A stretch of DNA of 64,000 nucleotides, from contig NZ_CP113097.1 of the NCBI RefSeq assembly GCF_026625125.1, positions 5,442,001-5,506,000 of the forward strand, in the 5' to 3' direction. How positions within the stretch are numbered: the first letter of the stretch is position 1; each line of letters starts with the position of its first letter. The notes under the pieces were generated by a model, which saw only the letters and a program-made list of their open reading frames with translations, was not told the DNA's origin and ran no database searches. The position numbers and the translations under genes are program-made. Source of the stretch: Pseudomonas putida. Lineage in GTDB: Bacteria; Pseudomonadota; Gammaproteobacteria; Pseudomonadales; Pseudomonadaceae. Shown here one piece after another: positions 7,298 to 15,197 of the stretch.

Positions 7298-10231
7298 TCA
7301 AGTCAAACCGAGCTGCGCCCAAATCCTTCGAACGTCGCGGCGCTCATCGATAAACTGTGCCGCATCGATCACCCCGGCTTGCTTCTGCAGGGCCTGCCGG
7401 TGCGAGGCTGAGCGAAACGCCTTGTACACTTCACGCAACAAAACCGCATCGCTGGCCGGCATCAAGCCTGCCTGCTCCAGCTCTTCCAGAATGCGAATGT
7501 TATCGGTCCAGCGCAGTATGGCCGGATGGTCGTGTGACCAGGCCAAAGCGGCGTATTGCACCATAAATTCGATATCGACGATACCGCCGGCATCCTGCTT
7601 GATATCGAACGCCATCCCCGCATCGAAGGCATTGCCCGCGGTGCCTGCGGCGGTAGCCTTGGTGCCGAGGTTGTCGCGCATCTTGGCGCGCATCTCGCTG
7701 ACTTCGCTGCGCAGCTTGTCCAGGTCACGGGCCTGGCCCAGAACCTTGGCACGCACCCCCTCGAACGCTGCCGCCACCTGCTTGCAGCCCACCAGCACGC
7801 GGGCGCGCACCAGGGCCTGATGTTCCCAGGTCCAGGCTTCGTTCTGCTGGTAGCGCTCGAACGCGCCCAGCGAGCTGACCAAAAGCCCCGCAGCGCCCGA
7901 GGGCCGCAGGCGCATGTCGACGTCATACAGCTGGCCGGAATTGGTTTGCGTGGTCAGCAAATGGATGATGCGCTGGCCCAGCCGCGTGAAGAACTGCGCG
8001 CTGTCGATCGGCTTGGCGCCATCGGTTTCCGCCTGCGGGTCACCGTCGTGGATGAACACCAGGTCCAGGTCCGAGCCGTGGCCCAACTCAAGGCCGCCTA
8101 CCTTGCCGTAACCAAGGATGATGAAGCCCGGGTCGCACAGGCTGCCATCGGTGCGCTTGGGCTGGCCGTGACGCGCCACGGTCTGGCGCCAGGCCAGGGC
8201 CAGCACCTGGTCAAGAATGGCTTCGGCCAGCCAGGTCAGGTAGTCGCTGACTTTCATTAATGGCAGGTTGCCACTGATTTCGGAAGCGGCCACGCGCAGG
8301 CTGTGGGCCAGCTTGAAGTGGCGCAAGGCCTCCATCTGTTGCTCAAGATCGTCCTCGGGGATGCGCGTCAGCCGCTCACGCAGCTCGGCGGCCAGCTCCG
8401 GCGCCAGCGGCGGGCTGAACAGGCGGCCTTCATTGAGCAACTCATCGAGCAGCAATGGGTAACGGGCAATCTGTTCGGCGATCCACGGGCTGGCAGCACA
8501 CAGGGTCAGCAGGCGGCGCAAGGCCCCCGGGTTTTCAGTCAGCAGCACCAGGTAGGCCGAACGCCGCGCCACAGCTTCGACCAGCGGCAACACCCGTTCC
8601 AGCACCAAGTCAGGGTTGTCATGCTCGACCGCCTGGGCCAGCAGGCGCGGGATGAAGGCATCCAGGCGTTCACGGCCGATGCGCTGCATCGAACGCAACT
8701 GTGGGCTGGCACGCAGCCCCGCCAGCCTGCGCAACGCTTCGGCGGGCTGCTGGAACCCGGCTTCCTCCAGCTGACGGCCGGCGGCCTCCTCATCCTGCGC
8801 CTGCTCCCACAAGGGCGACCACTCGCCGCCAACCACCAGGTCACCCTCGCCGTCTTCTTCATCCGGGTCGGCAATGACCTGGCGGAAGTGCCAGTCGACA
8901 CGGCCGCGCCAGTGCATCAGCTGGTCGTGGAAACGCTGCCAGCCGCTAAAGCCAAGCACATAGGCCACGCGTTCACGGTCAGTCTCATCATCGGGCAGCA
9001 TCTGCGTCTGGCGATCGGCAATGGCCTGGATGGCGTGCTCGGTATAGCGCAGGAACTCATAGCCTTCGCGCAGCTCCGCCACCACAGCCGGCGGCAGATA
9101 GCCTTGGCCTTCCAGGGTCGCCAGCACTTTCAGCAATGGCCGCTGCTGCAGGCTCAGGTCGCGCCCGCCATGGATCAGCTGGAAGGCCTGGGCGATGAAC
9201 TCCACTTCACGGATGCCACCGGCACCGAGCTTGATGTTCTCGGCCATGCCCTTGCGCCGTACCTCCTGCTGGATCAGCTGTTTCATGGTGCGCAGCGCTT
9301 CGATCGCCGAAAAGTCCAGGTAACGCCGGTACACGAACGGGCGCAGCATCTCCTGCAATTGCGCGCCTGCCGCCTGGTCGCCAGCCACCACCCGCGCCTT
9401 GATCATCGCGTAGCGTTCCCAGTCGCGGCCCTGATCCTGGTAGTACTGCTCCAGGGCATTGAAACTGAGCACCAGCGCACCGGCCGAGCCGTAGGGGCGC
9501 AGGCGCATGTCGACGCGGAACACGAAGCCATCGACGGTGACCGGGTCGAGCGCCTTGATCAGGCGCTGGCCCAGACGGGTGAAAAACTCCTGATTGTCCA
9601 GCGAGCGCTTGACCCCTTCGGTCTCACCGCCCTCGGGGAAGGCGAAGATCAGGTCGATATCCGATGACAGGTTGAGCTCGACCGCCCCCAGCTTACCCAT
9701 GCCCAGCACCACCATATGCTGCGGTTCGCCGCTGCGGTTGCCGATCGGCGTACCGAACTGCTGGCAGTGGCGCGGATACAACCATTGATAAGCTTCGTCG
9801 ATGGCCGCATCAGCCAGGTCGGACAGGTCACGGCAGGTCTCGCCCAGTTCGGCCTGGCGGGTGATATCGCGCCAGATGATGCGCAGCTGCTGGCGGTTGC
9901 GCTCGCGGCGCAGGTTGCGTGCCAGCTCGTCTTCACTCGACGCCGCCTGGGCGGCTGCCGCAATGTGCCCACGCAGCTCGCCCGGCGCATAACGGCGGTC
10001 CATCTCGCCGCTGGCCAGCAGGGCAAACAGCATCGCCGGCTCACGCTGGGCCAGGCCGAGCACGAAGTCGCTGGCGGCGGCCACCTGGTCGAACTGTTGC
10101 CGGTGAGCCGGGCTCCAGGCGTTCGGGTCGAGCGCCGGGTGGCTGCTCAGGGCATCGAGCAGAAACTGCCGATTACGGGCGACCAGCGGTTGCAGGGAGG
10201 CAGGCAGTTCGAGCGGCAAAGGCAGGCGCAT
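7298..10231 (-). CDS. glnE: bifunctional glutamine synthetase adenylyltransferase/adenylyl-removing enzyme
   Basis: A 977-aa GlnE, which adenylylates and deadenylylates glutamine synthetase in response to PII. It has two nucleotidyltransferase domains, each with a G/SxDxD metal motif: LNLSSDIDLIFAF in the N-terminal half (adenylyl-removing) and LELGHGSDLDLVFIH in the C-terminal half (adenylyl transferase). Helical PII-responsive linkers lie between. Length fits the family. The start MRLPLPLELPASLQPL is 383 bp from the divergent aceE. The gene lies upstream of waaF in the same direction but is separated by a REP-containing gap. Confidence 0.97.
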   Translation of the reverse strand: MRLPLPLELPASLQPLVARNRQFLLDALSSHPALDPNAWSPAHRQQFDQVAAASDFVLGLAQREPAMLFALLASGEMDRRYAPGELRGHIAAAAQAASSEDELARNLRRERNRQQLRIIWRDITRQAELGETCRDLSDLADAAIDEAYQWLYPRHCQQFGTPIGNRSGEPQHMVVLGMGKLGAVELNLSSDIDLIFAFPEGGETEGVKRSLDNQEFFTRLGQRLIKALDPVTVDGFVFRVDMRLRPYGSAGALVLSFNALEQYYQDQGRDWERYAMIKARVVAGDQAAGAQLQEMLRPFVYRRYLDFSAIEALRTMKQLIQQEVRRKGMAENIKLGAGGIREVEFIAQAFQLIHGGRDLSLQQRPLLKVLATLEGQGYLPPAVVAELREGYEFLRYTEHAIQAIADRQTQMLPDDETDRERVAYVLGFSGWQRFHDQLMHWRGRVDWHFRQVIADPDEEDGEGDLVVGGEWSPLWEQAQDEEAAGRQLEEAGFQQPAEALRRLAGLRASPQLRSMQRIGRERLDAFIPRLLAQAVEHDNPDLVLERVLPLVEAVARRSAYLVLLTENPGALRRLLTLCAASPWIAEQIARYPLLLDELLNEGRLFSPPLAPELAAELRERLTRIPEDDLEQQMEALRHFKLAHSLRVAASEISGNLPLMKVSDYLTWLAEAILDQVLALAWRQTVARHGQPKRTDGSLCDPGFIILGYGKVGGLELGHGSDLDLVFIHDGDPQAETDGAKPIDSAQFFTRLGQRIIHLLTTQTNSGQLYDVDMRLRPSGAAGLLVSSLGAFERYQQNEAWTWEHQALVRARVLVGCKQVAAAFEGVRAKVLGQARDLDKLRSEVSEMRAKMRDNLGTKATAAGTAGNAFDAGMAFDIKQDAGGIVDIEFMVQYAALAWSHDHPAILRWTDNIRILEELEQAGLMPASDAVLLREVYKAFRSASHRQALQKQAGVIDAAQFIDERRDVRRIWAQLGLT

Positions 10232-10437
10232 GGTCTATCCTTGATCGGCGAGAAAGAGAGAGGAAAAAGCGGCCACGAGGAAACCGGACCACGGTTGGAC
10301 TGTCGTACAAAAGTTGGAAATAGCTGAAAAAAACGAATCATTGGCAAGAAACATCAAGAATCACCCGCTCGTAGCACAATGCCAACCAACATGAACGTTT
10401 TTCCTCACAAGCCACGGTGCGACCAAACGTCGCATTT

Positions 10438-10506
10438 GTGTAGTTTTACTACTACCCCACCCGTGCAAAAGCATGAAATGCGAAAGCAAATGTAGTAAAA
10501 CTACAC
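10438..10506. promoter_or_regulatory. paired palindromic operator in the aceE-glnE divergent region
   Basis: Two exact copies of the same 15-bp sequence lie in inverted orientation: GTGTAGTTTTACTAC at 10438-10452 and its reverse complement at 10492-10506, centre to centre 54 bp (about five helical turns). Each copy is itself a near-perfect palindrome (GTAGT-3 bp-ACTAC), so each could bind a dimer. The pattern is of the GT-N-AC type bound by GntR-family regulators such as PdhR, but the regulator is not identified from sequence. The position, 109-177 bp before the aceE ATG, suggests control of pyruvate dehydrogenase. The rest of the 383-bp gap shows no gene. Confidence 0.65.
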
Positions 10507-10614
10507 GCCGCCGGGTCACACTCCGGTAATCCAAGAATTCACGACGTCTGCCCATAAGGCCAGTCGCAAACTCAGGCCCCCGATTCTGGTGGCCTTTCCG
10601 CCCTGGAGCAAGCC

Positions 10615-13260
10615 ATGCAAGACCTCGATCCAATCGAAACCCAGGAATGGCTGGATGCCCTGGAGTCGGTCCTCGACAAAGAAGGCGAAGACCGCGCTCA
10701 TTACCTGATGACCCGCATGGGCGAGCTGGCCACCCGCAGTGGCTCTCAGCTGCCGTACGCGATCACCACGCCATACCGCAACACCATCCCTGTCACCCAC
10801 GAAGCACGCATGCCTGGCGACCTGTTCATGGAACGCCGCATTCGCTCGATGGTGCGTTGGAACGCGCTGGCCATGGTGATGCGCACCAACCTGAAGGATT
10901 CGGACCTGGGCGGCCACATCTCCAGCTTCGCCTCCAGTGCCACCCTGTATGACATCGGCTTCAACTACTTCTTCCAGGCCCCGACCGAAGAACACGGCGG
11001 CGACCTGATCTTCTTCCAGGGCCACGCTTCGCCAGGCGTTTACGCCCGTGCCTTCATGGAAGGCCGCATCAACGAAGAGCAGATGAACAACTTCCGTCAG
11101 GAAGTGGACGGCAAAGGCCTGTCTTCGTACCCGCACCCATGGCTGATGCCTGACTTCTGGCAGTTCCCGACCGTTTCGATGGGCTTGGGCCCGATCCAGG
11201 CGATCTACCAGGCGCGCTTCATGAAGTACCTGGAAGCCCGTGGTTTCATCCCGGCCGGCAAGCAGAAGGTCTGGTGCTTCATGGGCGACGGCGAGTGCGA
11301 CGAGCCGGAATCCCTCGGTGCCATCGCCCTGGCCGGCCGCGAGAAGCTGGACAACCTGATCTTCGTCATCAACTGCAACCTGCAGCGCCTCGACGGCCCG
11401 GTTCGCGGCAACGGCAAGATCATCCAGGAACTCGAAGGCGTGTTCCGTGGCGGCGGCTGGAACGTCAACAAAGTCGTCTGGGGCCGCTTCTGGGACCCAC
11501 TGCTGGCCAAGGACACCAACGGTGCCCTGCAGCGCCGCATGGACGAAGTCATCGACGGCGAGTACCAGAACTACAAAGCCAAAGACGGCGCGTACGTTCG
11601 TGAGAACTTCTTCAACACCCCAGAGCTCAAGGCCATGGTCGAAGACCTGTCCGACGACGAGATCTGGAAGCTCAACCGTGGCGGTCACGACCCGTACAAG
11701 GTCTATGCGGCCTACCACCAGGCAGTCAACCACAAAGAGCAGCCAACCGTCATCCTGGCCAAGACCATCAAGGGTTACGGCACCGGTGCTGGCGAAGCCA
11801 AGAACACCGCGCATAACACCAAGAAGGTCGACGTCGACAGCCTGCGCCACTTCCGTGACCGCTTCGACATCCCGGTCAAGGATGCCGACCTTGAGAACCT
11901 GCCGTTCTACAAGCCCGAAGAAGGTTCGGCCGAAGCCAAGTACCTGGCCGAGCGCCGCGCAGCCCTGGGTGGCTTCGTACCGCAGCGCCGTGCCAAGAGC
12001 TTCAGCGTGCCGACCCCGCCTCTGGAAACGCTGAAAGCGATCCTGGACGGCTCGGGCGACCGCGAAATCTCCACCACCATGGCCTTCGTGCGTATCCTTG
12101 CGCAGCTGGTCAAGGACAAGGACATCGGCCAGCGCATCGTGCCGATCATCCCGGACGAAGCCCGTACCTTCGGTATGGAAGGCATGTTCCGCCAGTTGGG
12201 CATCTACTCGTCGGTCGGCCAGCTCTACGAGCCAGTCGATAAAGACCAGGTGATGTTCTACCGCGAAGACAAGAAGGGCCAGATCCTCGAGGAAGGCATC
12301 AACGAAGCCGGCGCCATGTCGTCGTTCATCGCTGCCGGTACCTCGTACAGCTGCCACAACCAGCCGATGCTGCCGTTCTACATCTTCTACTCGATGTTCG
12401 GCTTCCAGCGTATCGGCGACCTGGCCTGGGCCGCTGGCGACAGCCGCACCCGTGGCTTCCTGATCGGCGGCACCGCCGGCCGTACCACCCTCAACGGTGA
12501 AGGCCTGCAGCACGAAGACGGTCACAGCCACATGATGGCGGGCACCATCCCGAACTGCCGCACCTATGATCCGACCTACGGCTACGAGCTGGCGGTGATC
12601 ATCCAGGACGGCATGAAGAAGATGACCGAAGAGCAACAGGACATCTTCTACTACATCACCGTGATGAACGAATCCTACCAGCAGCCAGCCATGCCGGCCG
12701 GTGTCGAGGAAGGCATCATCAAGGGCATGTACCTGCTGGAAGAAGATACCCGCGAAGCCGCGCACCACGTTCAGCTGATGGGCTCCGGCACCATCCTGCG
12801 CGAAGTCCGCGAGGCGGCGAAGATCCTGCGTGAAGAGTTCAACGTCGGTGCCGACGTGTGGAGCGTCACCAGCTTCAACGAACTGCGTCGCGACGGCCTG
12901 GCCGTGGAACGCGCCAACCGCCTCAAGCCTGGCCAGAAGCCTCTGCAGACTTACGTCGAAGAGTGCCTGGCCGGTCGCAAAGGCCCGGTCATCGCGTCCA
13001 CCGACTACATGAAGCTGTTCGCCGAACAGATTCGCCAGTGGGTACCGAGCAAAGAGTTCAAGGTCCTGGGTACCGATGGCTACGGTCGCAGCGACAGCCG
13101 CAAGAAGCTGCGTCACTTCTTCGAAGTCGACCGCCACTTCGTGGTGCTGGCTGCCCTGGAAGCCTTGGCTGACCGTGGCGAGATCGAACCGAAGGTGGTG
13201 GCCGACGCCATCGTCAAGTTCGGCATCGATCCGGACAAGCGCAACCCACTGGACTGCTGA
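10615..13260 (+). CDS. aceE: pyruvate dehydrogenase E1 component, homodimeric type
   Basis: An 881-aa thiamine-diphosphate enzyme that decarboxylates pyruvate and reductively acetylates the lipoyl groups of AceF. The ThDP-binding motif GDGECDEPESLGAIALAGREKL followed by NLIFVINCNLQRLDG is present around residues 223-262. Length matches gammaproteobacterial homodimeric E1. A weak Shine-Dalgarno (GGAGC) precedes the ATG. aceF follows after 13 bp, so the two are cotranscribed. The long leftward open frame on the opposite strand is a codon-bias shadow. Confidence 0.98.
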   Translation: MQDLDPIETQEWLDALESVLDKEGEDRAHYLMTRMGELATRSGSQLPYAITTPYRNTIPVTHEARMPGDLFMERRIRSMVRWNALAMVMRTNLKDSDLGGHISSFASSATLYDIGFNYFFQAPTEEHGGDLIFFQGHASPGVYARAFMEGRINEEQMNNFRQEVDGKGLSSYPHPWLMPDFWQFPTVSMGLGPIQAIYQARFMKYLEARGFIPAGKQKVWCFMGDGECDEPESLGAIALAGREKLDNLIFVINCNLQRLDGPVRGNGKIIQELEGVFRGGGWNVNKVVWGRFWDPLLAKDTNGALQRRMDEVIDGEYQNYKAKDGAYVRENFFNTPELKAMVEDLSDDEIWKLNRGGHDPYKVYAAYHQAVNHKEQPTVILAKTIKGYGTGAGEAKNTAHNTKKVDVDSLRHFRDRFDIPVKDADLENLPFYKPEEGSAEAKYLAERRAALGGFVPQRRAKSFSVPTPPLETLKAILDGSGDREISTTMAFVRILAQLVKDKDIGQRIVPIIPDEARTFGMEGMFRQLGIYSSVGQLYEPVDKDQVMFYREDKKGQILEEGINEAGAMSSFIAAGTSYSCHNQPMLPFYIFYSMFGFQRIGDLAWAAGDSRTRGFLIGGTAGRTTLNGEGLQHEDGHSHMMAGTIPNCRTYDPTYGYELAVIIQDGMKKMTEEQQDIFYYITVMNESYQQPAMPAGVEEGIIKGMYLLEEDTREAAHHVQLMGSGTILREVREAAKILREEFNVGADVWSVTSFNELRRDGLAVERANRLKPGQKPLQTYVEECLAGRKGPVIASTDYMKLFAEQIRQWVPSKEFKVLGTDGYGRSDSRKKLRHFFEVDRHFVVLAALEALADRGEIEPKVVADAIVKFGIDPDKRNPLDC

Positions 13261-13273
13261 GGAGTATTTTTAA

Positions 13274-14929
13274 GTGAGCGAACTCATTCGCGTACCTGAC
13301 ATCGGCAGCGGTGAAGGTGAAATCATCGAGCTGTTCGTCAAGGTCGGTGACCGTATCGAGGCTGACCAGAGCCTGCTGACCCTGGAGTCCGACAAGGCCT
13401 CCATGGAAATCCCGGCCCCCAAGGCCGGTGTCATCAAGGAACTGAAGGTCAAGCTGGGCGATCGCCTGAAAGAAGGCGACGAGCTGCTGGTACTGGAAGC
13501 CGAGGGCGCCGCTGCGGCGGCCGAGGCTCCCGCTGCCGCACCTGCGCCTGCCGCCGCTCCGGCTGCTGCTGAAAAGCCAGCTGCCGAAGCCGCCCCTGCG
13601 CCGGCTGCAGCCCCTGCTGCCGCCAGCGTGCAGGATATCCACGTACCGGACATCGGTTCGTCGGGCAAGGCCAAGATCATCGAAGTACTGGTCAAGGTCG
13701 GCGACACCGTCGAAGCCGACCAGTCGCTGATTACCCTGGAGTCGGACAAGGCCTCCATGGAGATCCCTTCGCCCGCCGCAGGTGTGGTCAAGGAAGTGAT
13801 CGCCAAGCTGGACGACGAAGTCGGCACCGGTGACCTGATCCTCAAGCTGGAAGTTGCAGGCGCCGCTCCGGCTGCTGCACCAGCGCCTGCCGCTGCTGCA
13901 CCGGCCAAGGCTGAGGCTGAGGCTGAGGCTGCTCCGGCCGCCGCACCTGCTGCCGCTGCTCCAGCTGCTGCCCCTGCACCGGTCGCTACCGCGCCGGCTG
14001 CCGGCAGCAACGCCAAGGTTCACGCAGGCCCTGCTGTTCGCCAGCTGGCCCGCGAGTTCGGCGTAGACCTGGGCGCGGTCACCGCGACCGGTCCGCACGG
14101 CCGCATCCTGAAAGAAGACGTGCAGGTGTACGTCAAGTCGGTCATGCAGAAGGCCAAGGACGCACCGGCAGCTGCTGGCGCGACCGGCGGCGCCGGCATC
14201 CCGCCGATCCCGGTGGTGGACTTCAGCAAGTTCGGTGAAGTGGAAGAAGTGGCAATGACCCGCCTGATGCAGGTCGGTGCCGCCAACCTGCACCGCAGCT
14301 GGCTGAACGTGCCGCACGTAACGCAGTTCGACTCCGCCGACATCACTGAGCTGGAAGCCTTCCGCGTGGCGCAGAAGGCCGTGGCCGAGAAGGCTGGCGT
14401 CAAGCTGACCGTACTGCCACTGCTGCTCAAGGCCTGCGCCTTCCTGCTCAAGGAACTGCCGGACTTCAACAGCTCGCTGGCGCCAAGCGGCAAAGCCGTG
14501 ATCCGCAAGAAGTACGTGCACATCGGCTTCGCCGTGGACACCCCGGACGGCCTGCTGGTCCCTGTGATCAAGAACGTCGACCAGAAGAGCCTGCTGCAAC
14601 TGGCTGCCGAAGCCGCAGCGCTGGCCGAGAAGGCACGCACCAAGAAACTGTCGGCTGACGACATGCAAGGCGCCTGCTTCACCATCTCCAGCCTCGGCCA
14701 CATTGGCGGCACCGGCTTCACGCCGATCGTCAACGCGCCTGAAGTGGCGATCCTCGGTGTGTCCAAGGCGACCATGCAGCCCGTCTGGGATGGCAAAGCC
14801 TTCCAGCCGAAGCTGATGTTGCCGCTGTCGCTGTCCTACGATCACCGTGTGATCAATGGCGCGGCCGCCGCGCGCTTCACCAAGCGCCTGGGCGACGTGC
14901 TGGCGGATATCCGCACCATGCTGCTGTAA
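13274..14929 (+). CDS. aceF: dihydrolipoyllysine-residue acetyltransferase (pyruvate dehydrogenase E2)
   Basis: A 551-aa E2 subunit starting at GTG, preceded by GAGG. Two lipoyl domains are visible, each with the lipoylation motif ESDKASME (about residues 39 and 158). They are separated by Ala/Pro-rich swinging linkers. The peripheral subunit-binding domain follows (AGPAVRQLAREFGVDLGAV), and the CoA acetyltransferase domain ends with the active-site segment SYDHRVINGAAAARF. E. coli AceF has three lipoyl domains; two is a common number in other bacteria. lpd is not in the window. Confidence 0.97.
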   Translation: MSELIRVPDIGSGEGEIIELFVKVGDRIEADQSLLTLESDKASMEIPAPKAGVIKELKVKLGDRLKEGDELLVLEAEGAAAAAEAPAAAPAPAAAPAAAEKPAAEAAPAPAAAPAAASVQDIHVPDIGSSGKAKIIEVLVKVGDTVEADQSLITLESDKASMEIPSPAAGVVKEVIAKLDDEVGTGDLILKLEVAGAAPAAAPAPAAAAPAKAEAEAEAAPAAAPAAAAPAAAPAPVATAPAAGSNAKVHAGPAVRQLAREFGVDLGAVTATGPHGRILKEDVQVYVKSVMQKAKDAPAAAGATGGAGIPPIPVVDFSKFGEVEEVAMTRLMQVGAANLHRSWLNVPHVTQFDSADITELEAFRVAQKAVAEKAGVKLTVLPLLLKACAFLLKELPDFNSSLAPSGKAVIRKKYVHIGFAVDTPDGLLVPVIKNVDQKSLLQLAAEAAALAEKARTKKLSADDMQGACFTISSLGHIGGTGFTPIVNAPEVAILGVSKATMQPVWDGKAFQPKLMLPLSLSYDHRVINGAAAARFTKRLGDVLADIRTMLL

Positions 14930-14995
14930 CACGCAGCCAGCCTGCCCTCCTTTGGGGGCAGGTACCCTTTTCGAGCTGCCACGCTCGTACCTCAA

Positions 14996-15021
14996 CCCCG
15001 CCACCTGGCGGGGCTTTTTTT
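14996..15021 (+). terminator. Rho-independent terminator of aceEF
   Basis: CCCCGCC-ACCT-GGCGGGG forms a perfect 7-bp GC stem with a 4-nt loop, followed by C and seven T. A second weaker GC hairpin (CCTGCCC/GGGGCAGG) lies about 50 bp upstream. Confidence 0.9.
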
Positions 15022-15197
15022 GCCTGTAAGGGCGCGATGAAGCCCCTGCTTTTGCAGGATCGCTAAGGAATCGGCCACCACAGCCGAAAACATATACATG
15101 ACACCCCTCATGGCCGCTTGCCAGCCTCCGGGACATGATGCAACCTTGCCAGATGCGCCGCCGCCCAGGCCGCGTCACCTCTTCAAGCGAGTCTTCG

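Noticed and set aside
10516..13137. 873-aa leftward open frame antisense to aceE
   Set aside because: It mirrors the strongly GC3-biased aceE coding strand, has no recognisable domain and lacks a ribosome site. The same applies to the long antisense frames opposite soxA (32814-36077), soxB-glyA (36340-39201) and aceF (13214-15307).
15135..15197. Upstream ATG extension of the DipA-like protein
   Set aside because: The extra 21 residues (MMQPCQMRRRPGRV...) do not look like the family N-terminus. The MKSQPDAASR start gives a length close to the known homologue.
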